This document shows, piece by piece, positions 43,291-56,194 of a DNA stretch of 64,000 nt. Below the pieces are notes generated by a model. It saw only the letters and a list, made by a program, of their open reading frames with translations, had not been told where the DNA came from and did no database searches. Origin of the DNA: Aphrophora alni (Eukaryota; Arthropoda; Insecta; Hemiptera; Aphrophoridae); the NCBI GenBank assembly GCA_963513935.1, contig OY740777.1, positions 16,557,271-16,621,270 of the forward strand, read 5' to 3'. The translations under genes and the position numbers were made by a program. Within the stretch, counting starts at the first letter, position 1, and every line of letters begins with the position of its first letter.

Positions 43291-44029
43291 GAAAACGGCT
43301 ATTCTTCATGGTAACAAAACATTACTAAAATACCCATAATATTTACGTAGTTGAATTGCCAATACTACTCATAATTTGTATTTTGGATTACCGATGTGTA
43401 TCTTTTGCTTAACTCTTAGGCCATGTACTAATCTTAAAAGGGTTTTGGTATACTTAAAAAAAAAAAATTGCTGTTTTATAAATATGTCAATTTATTTGCT
43501 TTTAAATGTTTATTTTAGGCATAACTTTGACAAGCGCTCTAAGCAAAGATTACCAGTTTTTTTATTTATACATCTATAGAAATATATTTTTTTTTTAAAT
43601 TGGCGTTCTTTGTAGGTCAAATCATCAACCCGTCAACCTCTACTCAAGTCAACCATAATTTATTTATAATGCACTCTCAGGAAACAGAAAAATTGATTTT
43701 TGATTTACTGTCCGTCTGTCAACGTTTTCTGTATGCACAATAGAAACTAAAAAAATTAAGATAGGAACATGAAATTTGTTCTAGGGACTGACGTAGGCTC
43801 ACGTAGAACCTATCTATTAAAATATGCAGTGAAATCAATTATATTATTCTGCATGTAACAGTATCAACCCCACGTCTCTTGGATGACAAATAGCACGTAA
43901 TTACGCGATCCTGCTGGACGAGCTAACAAGACCGTAGCAAGTGAAGGCTCCTTCATGCTTGAACAGCTTCCAGGCCCGTTATAACTGACGCCTTTTAATA
44001 CATATCTACGAAGGGCTGTCTAGCTGACG
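43291..44029. other. unassigned sequence with a SINE fragment
   Basis: At about 43610-43670, CAACCCGTCAACCTCTACTC and AACCATAATTTATTTAT match the body of the SINE at 26918-27200. Otherwise nothing was recognised. Confidence 0.45.
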
Positions 44030-44260
44030 TTAAGAAATTAGTTCTGTGCACAATTAAGAGCGTCAGAAAACTTGTAACAACGGTTTTAAATAAACTTACC
44101 CTACTGGATAAAACCCCTGATCTAACAATACAATTTAACATTTCCTACAAGCACCAGAGACCAACTTTTGACATTACATTTAGAGGATCTTATTGTATTA
44201 CTTGAATCATGGTGCTGAGTAAAAGTACCCATCAATTTGTTGTCACAAGAACATCAATAT
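44030..44260 (+). repeat. dispersed repeat R1, copy 4
   Basis: AACTTGTAACAACGGTTTTA, AATACAATTTAACATTTCCT, AGAGACCAACTTTTG and GGATCTTATTGTATTAC follow in the R1 order. Confidence 0.65.
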
Positions 44261-44559
44261 TATTTTCATGAATTTCAATTTTCTCTTTAGCCAATATTGA
44301 TTCTGAATTAACTATTTATGACACAAGTCTCATAATTTACAGGTAATTTCTGCAAGGGATAATTTTTTTTTATGTGAACAATATTTTACCAAACTCGTTA
44401 TTATAATAGAAAATAAAAATCTCTGGGTTTTTTGTTTAAATAGTACAAAATATTATAAGGAATTCTAAGATATACTAGCCTTTTATCTTGTAAGAGTTAC
44501 GGATGTTGGGGGTCCACCAGATTCGATTTCCCGACAACTTGTCTGTGATAGGATTTATC

Positions 44560-44970
44560 TGACTTAGTGTTTTAAGTAAGTGCAGAGACCAGATTAAATT
44601 GTGTATTATTAATAATGATTCGAATTTGCCCCTAACCACAATCACTAAAAACTTTAAAATAAAACACAATTATCTGATTAATTGTTCTTTATTAATTATT
44701 TCCACTAAATGCCCTGATGTACATTTCGATAACATGGTTATCATCATCGGAGGGTCTTGCTTATAAACTAAATCTTAACTTACATATCTACTAATGAAAT
44801 AAAATTACACATAAAACTACAATAACCTGAGTGCCAGCTAAAATCCCTCCCACTCCACAGATCAGTTGGCCAGTAAGATAGAGGTATTGTGTTTTATTTT
44901 AAAGTTTCTAGTGATCGTGGTTAGGGGCAAATTCGAATCATTATTGTGAATTTCACCACAGTGCTCAACA
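44560..44970. mobile_element. PLE-like terminal repeats, family 2, inverted arms
   Basis: GATTCGAATTTGCCCCTAAC (about 44615) mirrors GTTAGGGGCAAATTCGAATC (about 44920), and the arms extend through TTTAAAATAAAACACAAT. A minus-strand hammerhead lies between. CACCACAGTGCTCAAC (about 44952) is the family 2 marker. Confidence 0.65.
44712..44754 (-). ncRNA. hammerhead-like ribozyme motif, family 2
   Basis: Helix I CCCU/AGGG is perfect. The core is CCGAUGA, then an extra U, helix II GAUAAC/GUUAUC perfect, GAAA, AU/AU helix III with loop GUAC, and AUC. Relative to 3955-3999, helix II has GAUAAC/GUUAUC for GGUAAC/GUUACC, a compensated change. Confidence 0.65.
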
Positions 44971-46289
44971 CGATTGTATCTTGTGTATTATTATTTTGTT
45001 TGAATAAATAATAATTTGTTTTAATTTACAAATATTTCAAGACTTATTGCTAATTATTACAAATCTTAAACATCAATACTTATCCAACTTACTAGAATTT
45101 ACTGAATAGATTATTATTAAAAATATTCAGATTTTAGCTAGAAAGAACTGTCATGTTTTCTATACAGCCCACTCAACATTTAACTATACTAAAATCCATT
45201 ATATTTTAAAGAGTTTTGTTACAATCTAACATAAAATTTCTTACTTCCACTAACATAATGAAGTATTTTCATATTACTTGAAGCTATGCAGTTTTAATTT
45301 CTATATAATATTTTAATATTTATATACATTTTGACTCATTTTTTGGTTTTTCTAGCACCTTTAAATTTGGTTGAAAGGTATCGTAAGATCCTTATTTCAG
45401 CTAGATTATACCAAAGTAGTTTCGAATATTTTAAACCTAACATTAGTTACATATAATTGATTTAAAGAGCATTTCAGTTATTGTTAATCAGATGAGTTGT
45501 ATTGACTTTAAGTTTATTTTAATTTAAGTTTTAATTAAATAATTTTCATCATGATATCTCCCTTACATGAATGTTTTAAATTACTAAATAGTCACATGAT
45601 TAGCTGTGTTTCATTTCGTAGCACTTTTAGGTTTTAATTGACACACACCTTTCACTTTTCTTTGTAGGTAATTATTACTGATTTAGTTTCTGAATTTTCA
45701 CTTAACACTTGTTTGGTAATGGTTTTGATGGTTTATCTTTCCTTTGAAATACACTTACTGCTTTGATTTATGAATTTGTTTAAATTTTGAATATTAACAC
45801 ATTTTATTTTGAAAGAGCCTTGTTAATACGTCTGTTTGGTTTGATTATTATTGAAGACTGATCACGAGTTTTCAAGCGCCCCCCCCCCACTTTATATTTA
45901 CGCTGTTAATTATTTCAAATTACTTTTGGATTTCATAGGTTGATATTCCCGGGCTTTTTCTGATTGGAAGTTCCTTTTTTCAATTGTGTATTTCTGCTTG
46001 AAAGACTTTGAGTACACAGAGGCCAGTTCTCAGGGTTTTCTGTATAGTTTGCTAATTTCCTTGGTAACCCCAAGTTGAATAACCGTAGTGTCTTACCCGT
46101 GTGCTTATTGTAATTTAAAACTGTTCTACATTGCTGTAACTTAGTTTGTATAAATGTTAATTTTATTTCTCTAATGTAATATATATCTCTGACAGTATCC
46201 AATTGGCGAGCATGAACCTGCAAACATGAACATCCACCAAATTTGTTAGAAAAGTTTTTATGGATAGAAGAGACCTTATTTATATCCAA
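44971..46289. other. unassigned sequence
   Basis: AT-rich. A minus-strand open frame of 125 codons (45933-46310) has no recognised domain. Confidence 0.4.
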
Positions 46290-46808
<519 letters not shown>

Positions 46809-47312
46809 TGTGTGTTTTTAAAAAATTTTTTTTTTTCAATATTACGTTTTTAGTTTCTACTTAATATTAAATCTGGTGTTTCTTGTGTAACTTATGGTCC
46901 CTTTCTTAGTGTTAAGAAATGAAAATAATTTGTTTCCAGCTAATCCCACGTAAAGTATAGCATTACATTTGTATAAAACTTAACATTTTACTATCTTTTA
47001 TAGACAGATACTGCAGAAAAGTTTTTTTAAATTTTCTCCTATGTGAGATTTGTCAAAAAATTGATATCGTGTTGTTTTCTTAAGAATCCGTTGTGTGGCC
47101 GTTGTGATGTCTGTCTGTCATGGTATGTGAACCTAACCTAACCTTATCCCCGTGACTTTTTTATGTGGTTCTATAATTATTAATTTAATGACAGCTGACA
47201 TAAGAAGAAACACAAAATTACGATTACATTTATATTTAGTGGTTTTAACATTTTTGATCAAATTTAGCCCACTAAAAATATTTCTCTTCATAAATGTTGG
47301 CTTCTGAGTTAT

Positions 47313-47318
<6 letters not shown>
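46809..47318. other. unassigned sequence
   Basis: Nothing recognised beyond a CCTAACCTAACC dimer near 47133. Confidence 0.4.

Positions 47319-47361
<43 letters not shown>
47319..47361. repeat. poly(A) tract
   Basis: About 43 consecutive A residues directly before repeat R5 copy 2. It could be a retroposon tail or slippage. Confidence 0.9.
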
Positions 47362-47364
<3 letters not shown>

Positions 47365-47610
47365 GACGTAAACCTGTTATAAAAGATGTAATTTTTCAAA
47401 ATCTGCTTTACCGATTTCGTAAAAATTTTAGTCAAATAATAAGATTAATTACACAAACTGTTGTATAAAATTATAAGCAAATAAATATTTCGGTCCATAA
47501 ATAATTGACTAAAAGCAAAAATGACCTTTACAAGCCGTCGTTTAAAGCTTGCTTTTAGTCAAATTCGATTAACACTGAAGACGCGTTTATGGCACATGTG
47601 AAGGAAATAT
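47362..47610 (+). repeat. dispersed repeat R5, copy 2
   Basis: Aligns with 43035-43290 from TGTTATAAAAGATGTAATTT to TTTATGGCACATGTGAAGG. Confidence 0.65.
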
Positions 47611-48889
47611 AGTCTTTATTTAAATATACAAATATTTATTTTAAGACAAAGTTGACGGTTTATTTCCGCTGTTTGATCAACAACTACTGACTTAACATTT
47701 TTGGGGTATTGATGAGTGAGAAAGTCGTGCAATATTTTTATACCCTGTGTGTACATAAATAAATTTAAACTCTAATCACGTCATATATTTATAATAAGGT
47801 GATACTTTTTAACAAATATTTCATAATAATATACATGAATATTTCCCTCTTTTACGACTGTCATGAAGAATAAATTTAATAAAGTGTTAACAATCGCTTA
47901 TCTGTCTCGATTTACAATTAAAACAGTTCAGTTATTTAACCGTTACTGGAGAAAAACGTTAAATATTTGCATCATGTCACAGGAGCGTGTAACTTGCAAC
48001 TAGGCAATAAATAACAAAATGATTTGCAATATTACATTCCTTGACTTGAGGGTAGTAGTGGGGGATGATATAAACTACCCCCTGCAGTCAGAAGCTTCAG
48101 TCCACCCCCGACACAAGAGCTAGTGACATCAGTAGCAATACAGTGTTGTGTGTGCGCGTGTATGTACAGTTAAACGAGAATTTTAACGGTTCTTTATTTT
48201 TAAATGCAAATTTTAAAACCCGTAAATGTTAATGTTGTGATAAGCTACCAAATAAAGTGCGTTAAATACATCTAAGGAAAAGTTTTACAATAAATAGGTA
48301 ATGGAATTTTAAGTTAATTCATTTTAATGTAATTATTAATATAATCAATCTGTAAATATATATTTTATAACAGTTTTATTATATAAATATACTTATAGAT
48401 AGATAGAGTTTTTTATTTAAAGGACAAAATAAGGACCATCAAGTATTCTCTACCACTTAACCCTAAACAAAAATAAAATCCTAAAATACATAAAATTATA
48501 CTAAAATTACAAAATAAACTTTAAACTGAAATAATGATAATTAAAAAAAAAAAAAATCCCTGGATAAAAGTATATAAATAATTAACAGAGTAGCAATAAT
48601 AATAATAATTAGGAATAAACAAAAATAAAATATATAATAGAATAAAAAAAGAGGAAAAAAAATAATGAACAGGTTTTTAGTATCAATTATTTGAATCAAA
48701 ACTAAATCAAGATAATAGAAAATAACAAAATAAATTACAAAATTATTATCTAATATTTAACATTGAGAATATTTAAATTAATATGAAAAACATAAAATTT
48801 AAAAAAATTCACACCAACACATACATAAAAAAAATAAGTATTTTTTTTTCGTCTTTTGTAACTTTTCGCCCATCATAGCCTTATAAAAA
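47611..48889. other. unassigned sequence, A-rich from 48400
   Basis: No gene. The part after 48400 is strongly A-rich on the plus strand. Confidence 0.45.
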
Positions 48890-49030
48890 AAAGTAACAAA
48901 ATAACACAAAGTAAAGACCTAAAGCCCTCAAATAATCTAATAGCGTCAGGATCGGAAAATAACCAGAGTTGGTCACGAGAGACATGATAAAAAGATGAAA
49001 GAGAAGGAAATAGATTTAGGAAAAGCTATA
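48890..49030 (+). repeat. dispersed repeat R2, copy 4
   Basis: AATAATCTAATAGCGTCAGG, CGGAAAATAACCAGAGTTGG and TCACGAGAGACATGAT, in the order of the other copies. Confidence 0.6.
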
Positions 49031-51559
49031 CAGAGTGTTTGAAATGTTTTGGGACATTTTAATAATTTTTAATAGTGAAAATTGTAAACTTGACACTTTC
49101 AGAATATGTTTTGATTGAGTTATATAAACTAAATTTTTAAATAAATATGTAATATTTGGACATGAGGGGGGGGGTGTAAATTAAAATTTTAATTATGAAT
49201 CTCTATCAGGTGACATCAAAGGTTATTTTAAAATTAGAATCATGCATTACAAATAGGTTCCAACAATAGTTTTAACAAAAATGACGAACAAAAAACAACA
49301 AAGTAATTAAGTTAAGTCCAACATTATATTTAGACATTTAAGATAAAAAAATAGTCATTATTAATCTTGTCCGTATTTTATTAACATTATTTATGTCATT
49401 AATTTCTTGGAATACAAATTTTTAAAATGATATCTAACGATTCAATTTTTTGAGTTGTACCCTATAGCGCTAAAGAGAGGAATTTTTGGATTTTTAATTC
49501 AAATTTTGATTTTTGTCACGTAAATAATATTTAAAATATCAACAGAACGCTCTGAAGTTAAATGTCTAATTAAACTACGGGAATTCTGTTGAGCAGTTTT
49601 TTGATCACCACTTAATGTTGTATCAAATATTTTTGCATGTTATTTTAATTTTTTCCATATTTAAAGAACTTTTCAAATGAGTTTTGATTCGATAGGAATT
49701 ACGGTATGAAATTGTATGCTGCCCTCACGTCAGACAAAAATGTCATCTTTATTTAAAAATGTAGTTTAGCTAACCCGGGTTACTTCACGTATATTAAATA
49801 GTAAAGTAATTTATTATATATAACCAACCATGTAAGATTTAGAATTGATTTGATTTTCCTGCCTTAAATATAAGAAAAATACATATAAAATATGTAAAAT
49901 TGTAGTGAGAAACAAAATAAAAGTTAACTTTTCGTGAAAATTTTCTGTTTGTCTATATGTCCGTCTGCAGTGATTTATCATAAACATTTATGTCGATTTA
50001 ACCCAAAATATATAAACTAGAGTATTATGATTTCCTGGGTAAATATAAAAACGGCATCTTAAATTTTGATGATACCTGCAAAAGAATAAAAAGAACAAAA
50101 TTGAATTTAGATTCTTTCAATAACACCAATCTGAGATACCAAATAGAACGTACCATATCCCCTAAAATATTGATTTGGGAATAATTTGTAAAACAAAACG
50201 TTTAGTTGACCTATTTATAAAAAGGTTATATTTCTCAAAATCGTTTGTAACAAATTTTGTTGTAATATGAAGATAAATTCATATACAATTAGTGACACTG
50301 GTGAAAAATTTAAAATTACCAAGGAAAACATAACTTGTGTATTACGAACAGTTTTTTTAATTTGGTGGATAAAGTTTAACTAAACCAATTTTCTAAAAAG
50401 TTATTGAACAAAATAACTATTCGTAAATATTATTTAATAACAGAAATATAGCTTTATAACCGTTATTAGAATTCGACAACACAATTTACGACGCGAACCA
50501 AACGAGTTGAGGTCTTATTAGAAATGCTCCAGATCATCAATAAGCGCTTAGCTAATGGACAGTCAATTTAGGAACACGACAGCGTTCTGTCCTATCTATG
50601 ATTGTTGTGTTTCTACAGATAAGGATCAGAAATGTTTTAAAATATTTGGACACCATTTTTATTTAATAATCAAATTAGAGACCTGTGCTTAACTATTTTG
50701 TATATTTAACTACCGTACAAAAATTAAATGTAATATAATCTTGTTTCCTGTGTTTTACTAAAAGATTAAACACAATATATTTGATGTATAAATTGATTTA
50801 AAATTGCAATGCAACATTTCTTATACGTGTCAGCTCCCGAAATATTATGTTGTTTTAGTTTCATTATAAGTGTTGTTGTAATTAACAAAAAAATATGTAT
50901 TTAGTTTTTTGATAAGTTGGTTATGGTCGGTTTTAAAGTATTTACAGAAAATAAAAAAATCAATTTGTTCTCCGTAAAAAAGAAAACATTGTTTGATCCT
51001 TATAAATATTTTATAATGTTTCGAGATATTTTAAACGTCCGCCATTGTGAAAATGTACAAAATAAAGTCTTGGTTTTTGGTATAATGATAAATAGTTACA
51101 TAAATAATGAGTATACTAAATCTTTACTCAATATATCAACTCTAGATATATTTTTGTTGTAAATTGAAAATGGCCGAAAGACGGGGGAAAAAAAGTTTTA
51201 TGAGCTCTAGAATAAGCTCTCTAAATATTGCCTTTGCATTTTAAATCACCCTGTATAATGGTATTAGGAAAACAATGTATGTTATTCTAAAATAAATTAG
51301 AGATACAAATTCGTAACGACTTTAACAAAACAAGTAAAACGTTTATAGAATTTTACAAAATTAAAATGTTATAACTCTGTTTTTAGTTTTAAAACAAATT
51401 AGACGTCTCAGAATTTTAATATGGGAAAATATAACTTCCTTAAATATAAGATTTTTTTAAGTATAAAAAATAATAGTTTTTCATTTTCGTAATTTATAAA
51501 ATAGTAAGAATTTACTTTAAAATGTTTTAAAACGTAATTTTAACGCTCTTTGAGATTAT
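49031..51559. other. unassigned sequence with single CAGGGTG-type ends
   Basis: ATACAGAGTGTTTGAAATG at about 49028 and CACCCTGTATAATGG at about 51248 look like single ends of CAGGGTGT elements, but their inner sequences do not match each other. No coding sequence was recognised. Confidence 0.4.
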
Positions 51560-51800
51560 CATTAGCCTTCAGCTGGTTAGCACTTTGGTCTCACACGTGA
51601 AAGGTTATGTTTTCAATCCCCGTGTGAGCTCAAACAATTACGTAGTTAACCCAGCTTCGTGAGGAAAATTGGGAAAGTACAATTAGTAGCGAACTGTGGT
51701 TGAGAGAGCTAGAACAACGGCGATGGAAACTTCAATCTACTAACTACACATTACCAGACTGAAAATCCGTATAGCAAGCCAAAGCTCTTCACGCGTCAAG
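51560..51800 (+). mobile_element. tRNA-derived SINE, second family
   Basis: The head has TTCAGCTGGTTAGCACTTTG (A-box region), CTCACACGTG around the anticodon position (CAC, so tRNA-Val-like) and TTTTCAATCCCC, a worn B box. A body of about 160 bp without similarity to the SINE at 26918 follows. The 3' end is unclear. Confidence 0.5.
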
Positions 51801-51817
51801 TTAAAATTATTTTTGTC

Positions 51818-52404
51818 TACAGTTGTTGACAAAGTGGCATTTTGTTCATTTAAATTAGTTTGCAAAACAGCTGATTTCTCAACAGTTTCACTTTGCCCAC
51901 TACTTTGCTCACTCCGAATGGCAACCGAACAAAACGAAATTTAGGTTACGTTTATTTGAATTGATTTATAATATACAGAAAATGTCCCGTATGTAGGTTA
52001 GATTAATTCTTTCATGTAAAATAATATAAATAAACAACAAAACAACGTTTTAAAGTTGAAAAAGGAAGTAATTATTCATGAAGATGATTGACAGTGTATG
52101 TACACGGAGAGTATTTTTCGTTTGCCGAGTTTTGACGTTGGCAATCCCGTTTCCTCAACAATACACCTAAGTTATTTGTAATATTCATAAATAACCTCAG
52201 TTTTGACGTGAGAATTTCTACTCATTGGAGCACATATTTTATTTGTAGGCATGTTATTATTTGTCACAAAATAACAACTGTAGACAAAGTATAATGTGCA
52301 ATTCGTGAGCAAAGTGTCTTTTTTAAACTCGATAAAATTGACGCACGAGGCAAGCTTCGTGCGTCAACATTTTTCTCTCGTTTAAAAAAGTGCCACTTTG
52401 CCCA
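51818..52404. mobile_element. inverted-repeat element with strong internal hairpin
   Basis: GACAAAGTGGCATTTTGTTC on the left resembles the complement of the right end (GGCAAAGTGGCACTTTTTTA). CTACAGTTGTTGACAAAG and the inverse block ACAACTGTAGACAAAG also occur. Near the right end TTGACGCACGA and TCGTGCGTCAA form a perfect 11-bp stem around GGCAAGCT (about 52339-52368), enclosed by TTTTTTAAAC and GTTTAAAAAA. A MITE is likely; the superfamily is unknown. Confidence 0.5.
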
Positions 52405-53064
52405 TTAGTTGCACAAATAACTATTTCAGATTGTTATATGATTTTTATATCGTAAATCGAGTGAGTAAATCATAAAAATCTGAGTTATTTCAGATTCTAC
52501 CAAAACTGTACGAAATCGGTTAATTCTATTTAGAGCGATTATGTCTTTAATAACAGCGTGTTCCCCGATTTGGGGGGGGGGGTTTACCGATAACTCACGA
52601 GGAGACAACTTCAGAGATGTAGCGACTAATACATTTTGTTAGGGTACCTGACGGAAATATTGTAGTAAATTTTCGTCGAAATCGTTCAAGTCGATTGCGA
52701 GAAAAATCAGGATTTTAAATTTATCGAAAAAATTATTTAATAACCGAGATATATCCAAAGTAAATTAAAATACCAAATTTGATTAAAATCGGTCCATCAG
52801 TTTCGGTTGTACTGACAATAAACACAGATGTAGTTCCAAAAACCACTTTTTTATTTTATTTTTAAGATCTTCATACTAGTTTTTTGTCCCATCAGATAAA
52901 TTTTCAGTTAAATCCAGTGACGGCGTAAGGTATGCACAAAGAGCTACAGCAGTTGTACGACTTTTAGTCTATCCAGCGCCCTTATTTGTAGATTTGCATC
53001 TAACCAGCGTGTAAAGCTATGTTTGTACAGTATCTACAAAGAGCTGTTTTATTTTATTCTTCAA
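52405..53064. other. unassigned sequence
   Basis: A G9 run occurs near 52572. Nothing else was recognised. Confidence 0.4.
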
Positions 53065-53300
53065 AGGCAGAAACTTTTAGGCCATCCTCAATAAAAAGAG
53101 TAAGAAAGGAACATAAAATAAAGACCTCTAGCCTTCCAATACTCTAATAGCCTCAGGGTTGAAAAAGATAAAAAGTCAATAGAAACATAATGGGAAATAT
53201 GAAGTATATCTAACCCAAGGCTACATTAAAATTATAGATGCAGCTAAATTCCCTGGATTGCCAATCATATACTAACTATAGAACCCCAAAGGGTAAGAGT
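53065..53300 (+). repeat. dispersed repeat R2, copy 5
   Basis: TAAAATAAAGACCTCTAGCC, CCAATACTCTAATAGCCTCA, TATCTAACCCAAGGCTACAT and AGATGCAGCTAAATTCCCTG. Confidence 0.6.
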
Positions 53301-53429
53301 GACTCGTGTGCAAAACATAACTCTATATTACAGTAATTTTTCTGACCATGGATTTATAGTGATACTAAGAATAGATATTTGTTTGTGAGATAAAAAACAA
53401 TAATTCAGGAAAATGATTTTTTTTTGTTT

Positions 53430-53650
53430 ATAACGGCAAAAAACCTCTCTGTCATTATCGGTTTAAAAAAAAAAATGAAGACAAGAACATAAAATAAACG
53501 CTTAGCCATCAAATATTTTAATAGTGTTAAGGTGAAAAGAACAAGAGAATAAAAATTGGTAAGATGAAAAATGTGTAGACCCAGCTGAGGCTGTAGGAAT
53601 TGGTAGGTTCGACCCCACTAAAGAGGAGCCCCTGAGGATAAAACCAACTG
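53430..53650 (+). repeat. dispersed repeat R2, copy 6
   Basis: ATAAAATAAACGCTTAGCC, TAATAGTGTTAAGGTGAAAA, GTGTAGACCCAGCTGAGGC, then CCCACTAAAGAGGAGCCCC. Two copies within 400 bp. Confidence 0.55.
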
Positions 53651-54513
53651 TATTAAATGTTATTTTACAACATTTCCTTGAAACCAGTGAAATGTAAAGA
53701 TGTATAACACAAATGAAAGTTCAAAACTGCAAGTAAAATATAAAAAAAATTATAAAACACTTAAATGAATTTTGTATGATGTCGATTCGTTTGGTGTTTA
53801 CTTTAAAGTTTTATGAAAATTGATTTCACGATTTTTACATACTTGAGCGTTTAGGATGACATCAGCTTAATTTTTCAATCTTTAAATTAGGAACGCATGT
53901 TTTGGAGACGTGGCGACAAAACGATTTGTATAAGTCTACGTATTTTATACCTCAACAAAATTTAATCAGAAACTAGAATATTATGCTTTCCTTCGATCAG
54001 CTAATTACTTAAAGTTCTAATTAATATTTATTCTATTTTGTTATGGATATATAAAGTTTGTGCAATATACAACATTTATATTTAAATGTAAAGGGGAACT
54101 CTGTGAAATATATTTACATACTCCACTGTTGTTGAAATATTTACAATAAAGTAAATCCACAATGAGTTTCAGAGGCCACCTGGGCGCAGAATGTTATGTA
54201 AATATGACGCAGACTATGTTACACACAGAGATTTTATGTCTGTACAGTGCTTTCCATTGTCAGGTTTTATTTAGTTGTAAAATACAGCATGTAGAGTTTC
54301 AATTTTGTATTTAGAAAATTTTAAAGGTGTTTAAACACTTTGTACAAATGACATTCATTAAAATCGAATAGGTCGTTGTGTAAAGTATTTCGATAATGTA
54401 ACAAATATTATCTGCTTTGGTTTTTTGTCTATATTGTACTTCAATTAGCGTATTTTATGATAATGTAGATTTCTGTAGAGCATTAATAAACTAGTAGTGA
54501 AAATGAAGAGACA
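53651..54513. other. unassigned sequence
   Basis: AT-rich; nothing recognised. Confidence 0.4.
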
Positions 54514-56017
54514 TGACCCATATTGAAATTCTATTAGAAGTGTAAGAGGATTAAATACATTTTTAATAATTACAGAATTTAACAGTTGTGTGATTAATAG
54601 CCGTATTTTTTTTGGACATTTGAATTCCATCAACACATTGTTCTTGTTAACCCAAAGTGACCACTAAAATGTAATAATAAATAATACTGTACACTTGAAC
54701 AAAACACATTAACAGATAGAATAAATACAAGTTAAATACTTTGGGTGGTTTGCTCCTTCATTTATGATTGTAATTTACAAATCATTGGGATCAAAAAGGT
54801 AGTCAATATTATGTTGAATCATTGAAACTATAGTACACATAGGGTCTTTAGACAATTGAGATAAACCATTTACATGGTATGAATTGAAGCTGACCCATAT
54901 TGAAATTATAAAAGAAGTGTAAGAGGATTAAATACAATTTTAATAATTACAGAATTTAACATTTGTGTGATCAGTAGACCTACTCTCTTGGACATTTTAA
55001 TTACATCAATTAATTGCTCTTGTTAACCCAAAGTGACCACTAAAATGTAATAATAAATAATACTGTACACTTGAACAAAACACATTAACAGAAACAATAA
55101 ATACAAGTTAAATACTTTGGGTGGTTTGCTCCTTCATTTATGATTGTAATTTACAAATCATTGGGATCAAAAAGGTAGTCAATATTATGTTGAATCATTG
55201 AAACTATAGTACACATAGGGACTTTAGACAATTGAGATAAACCATTTACATGGTATGAATTGAAGCTGACCCATATTGAAATTATAAAAGAAGTGTAAGA
55301 GGATTAAATACAATTTTAATAATTACAGAATTTAACAGTTGTGTGATCAGTAGACCTACTCTCTTGGACATTTTAATTACATCAATTAATTGCTCTTGTT
55401 AACCCAAAGTGACCACTAAAATGTAATAATAAATAATACTGTACACTTGAACAAAACACATTAACAGAAACAATAAATACAAGTTAAATACTTTGGGTGG
55501 TTTGCTCCTTCATTTATGATTGTAATTTACAAATCATTGGGATCAAAAAGGTAGTCAATATTATGTTGAATCATTGAAACTATAGTACACATAGGGACTT
55601 TAGACAATTGAGATAAACCATTTACATGGTATGAATTGAAGCTGACCCATATTGAAATTATAAAAGAAGTGTAAGAGGATTAAATACAATTTTAATAATT
55701 ACAGAATTTAACAGTTGTGTGATCAGTAGACCTACTCTCTTGGACATTTTAATTACATCAATTAATTGCTCTTGTTAACCCAAAGTGACCACTAAAATGT
55801 AATAATAAATAATACTGTACACTTGAACAAAACACATTAACAGATAGAATAAATACAAGTTAAATACTTTGGGTGGTTTGCTCCTTCATTTATGATTGTA
55901 ATTTACAAATCATTGGGATCAAAAAGGTAGTCAATATTATGTTGAATCATTGAAACTATAGTAAACATAGGGTCTTTAGACAATTGAGATAAACCATTTA
56001 CATGGTATGAATTGAAG
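54514..56017. repeat. tandem repeat, four units of about 376 bp
   Basis: Units begin with TGACCCATATTGAAATT at 54514, 54891, 55267 and 55643. Units 2, 3 and 4 appear almost identical; the first is more diverged. The unit contains GCTCTTGTTAACCCAAAGTG and GTAGTCAATATTATGTTGAA. No open reading frame, tRNA or ribozyme motif was seen. It is satellite-like or a segmental tandem duplication. Confidence 0.95.
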
Positions 56018-56168
56018 GTTTGAAGTTAGAGATTCTAGTACTGTTAATTGGACAGCGTGCTCCAACACCTCCAACACAATCGCATTCTGAAGTGAACCCA
56101 CCGAACTACTGTTCGATATTCATATTGAATCTGTACGTTATCGTTTCTTATGGCACTTCTTCTCTAAC
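56018..56168. other. unassigned sequence
   Basis: Nothing recognised. Confidence 0.4.
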
Positions 56169-56194
56169 TTAACCTAACCTAACCTAACCTAACC
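56169..56194 (-). repeat. interstitial TTAGG tract
   Basis: Five AACCT units in a row, the complement of the arthropod telomere repeat TTAGG. It is too short to be a telomere. Confidence 0.8.

Noticed and set aside
54514..56017. CRISPR-like array
   Set aside because: Units of 376 bp have no short direct repeat and variable spacer structure, and the genome is eukaryotic.
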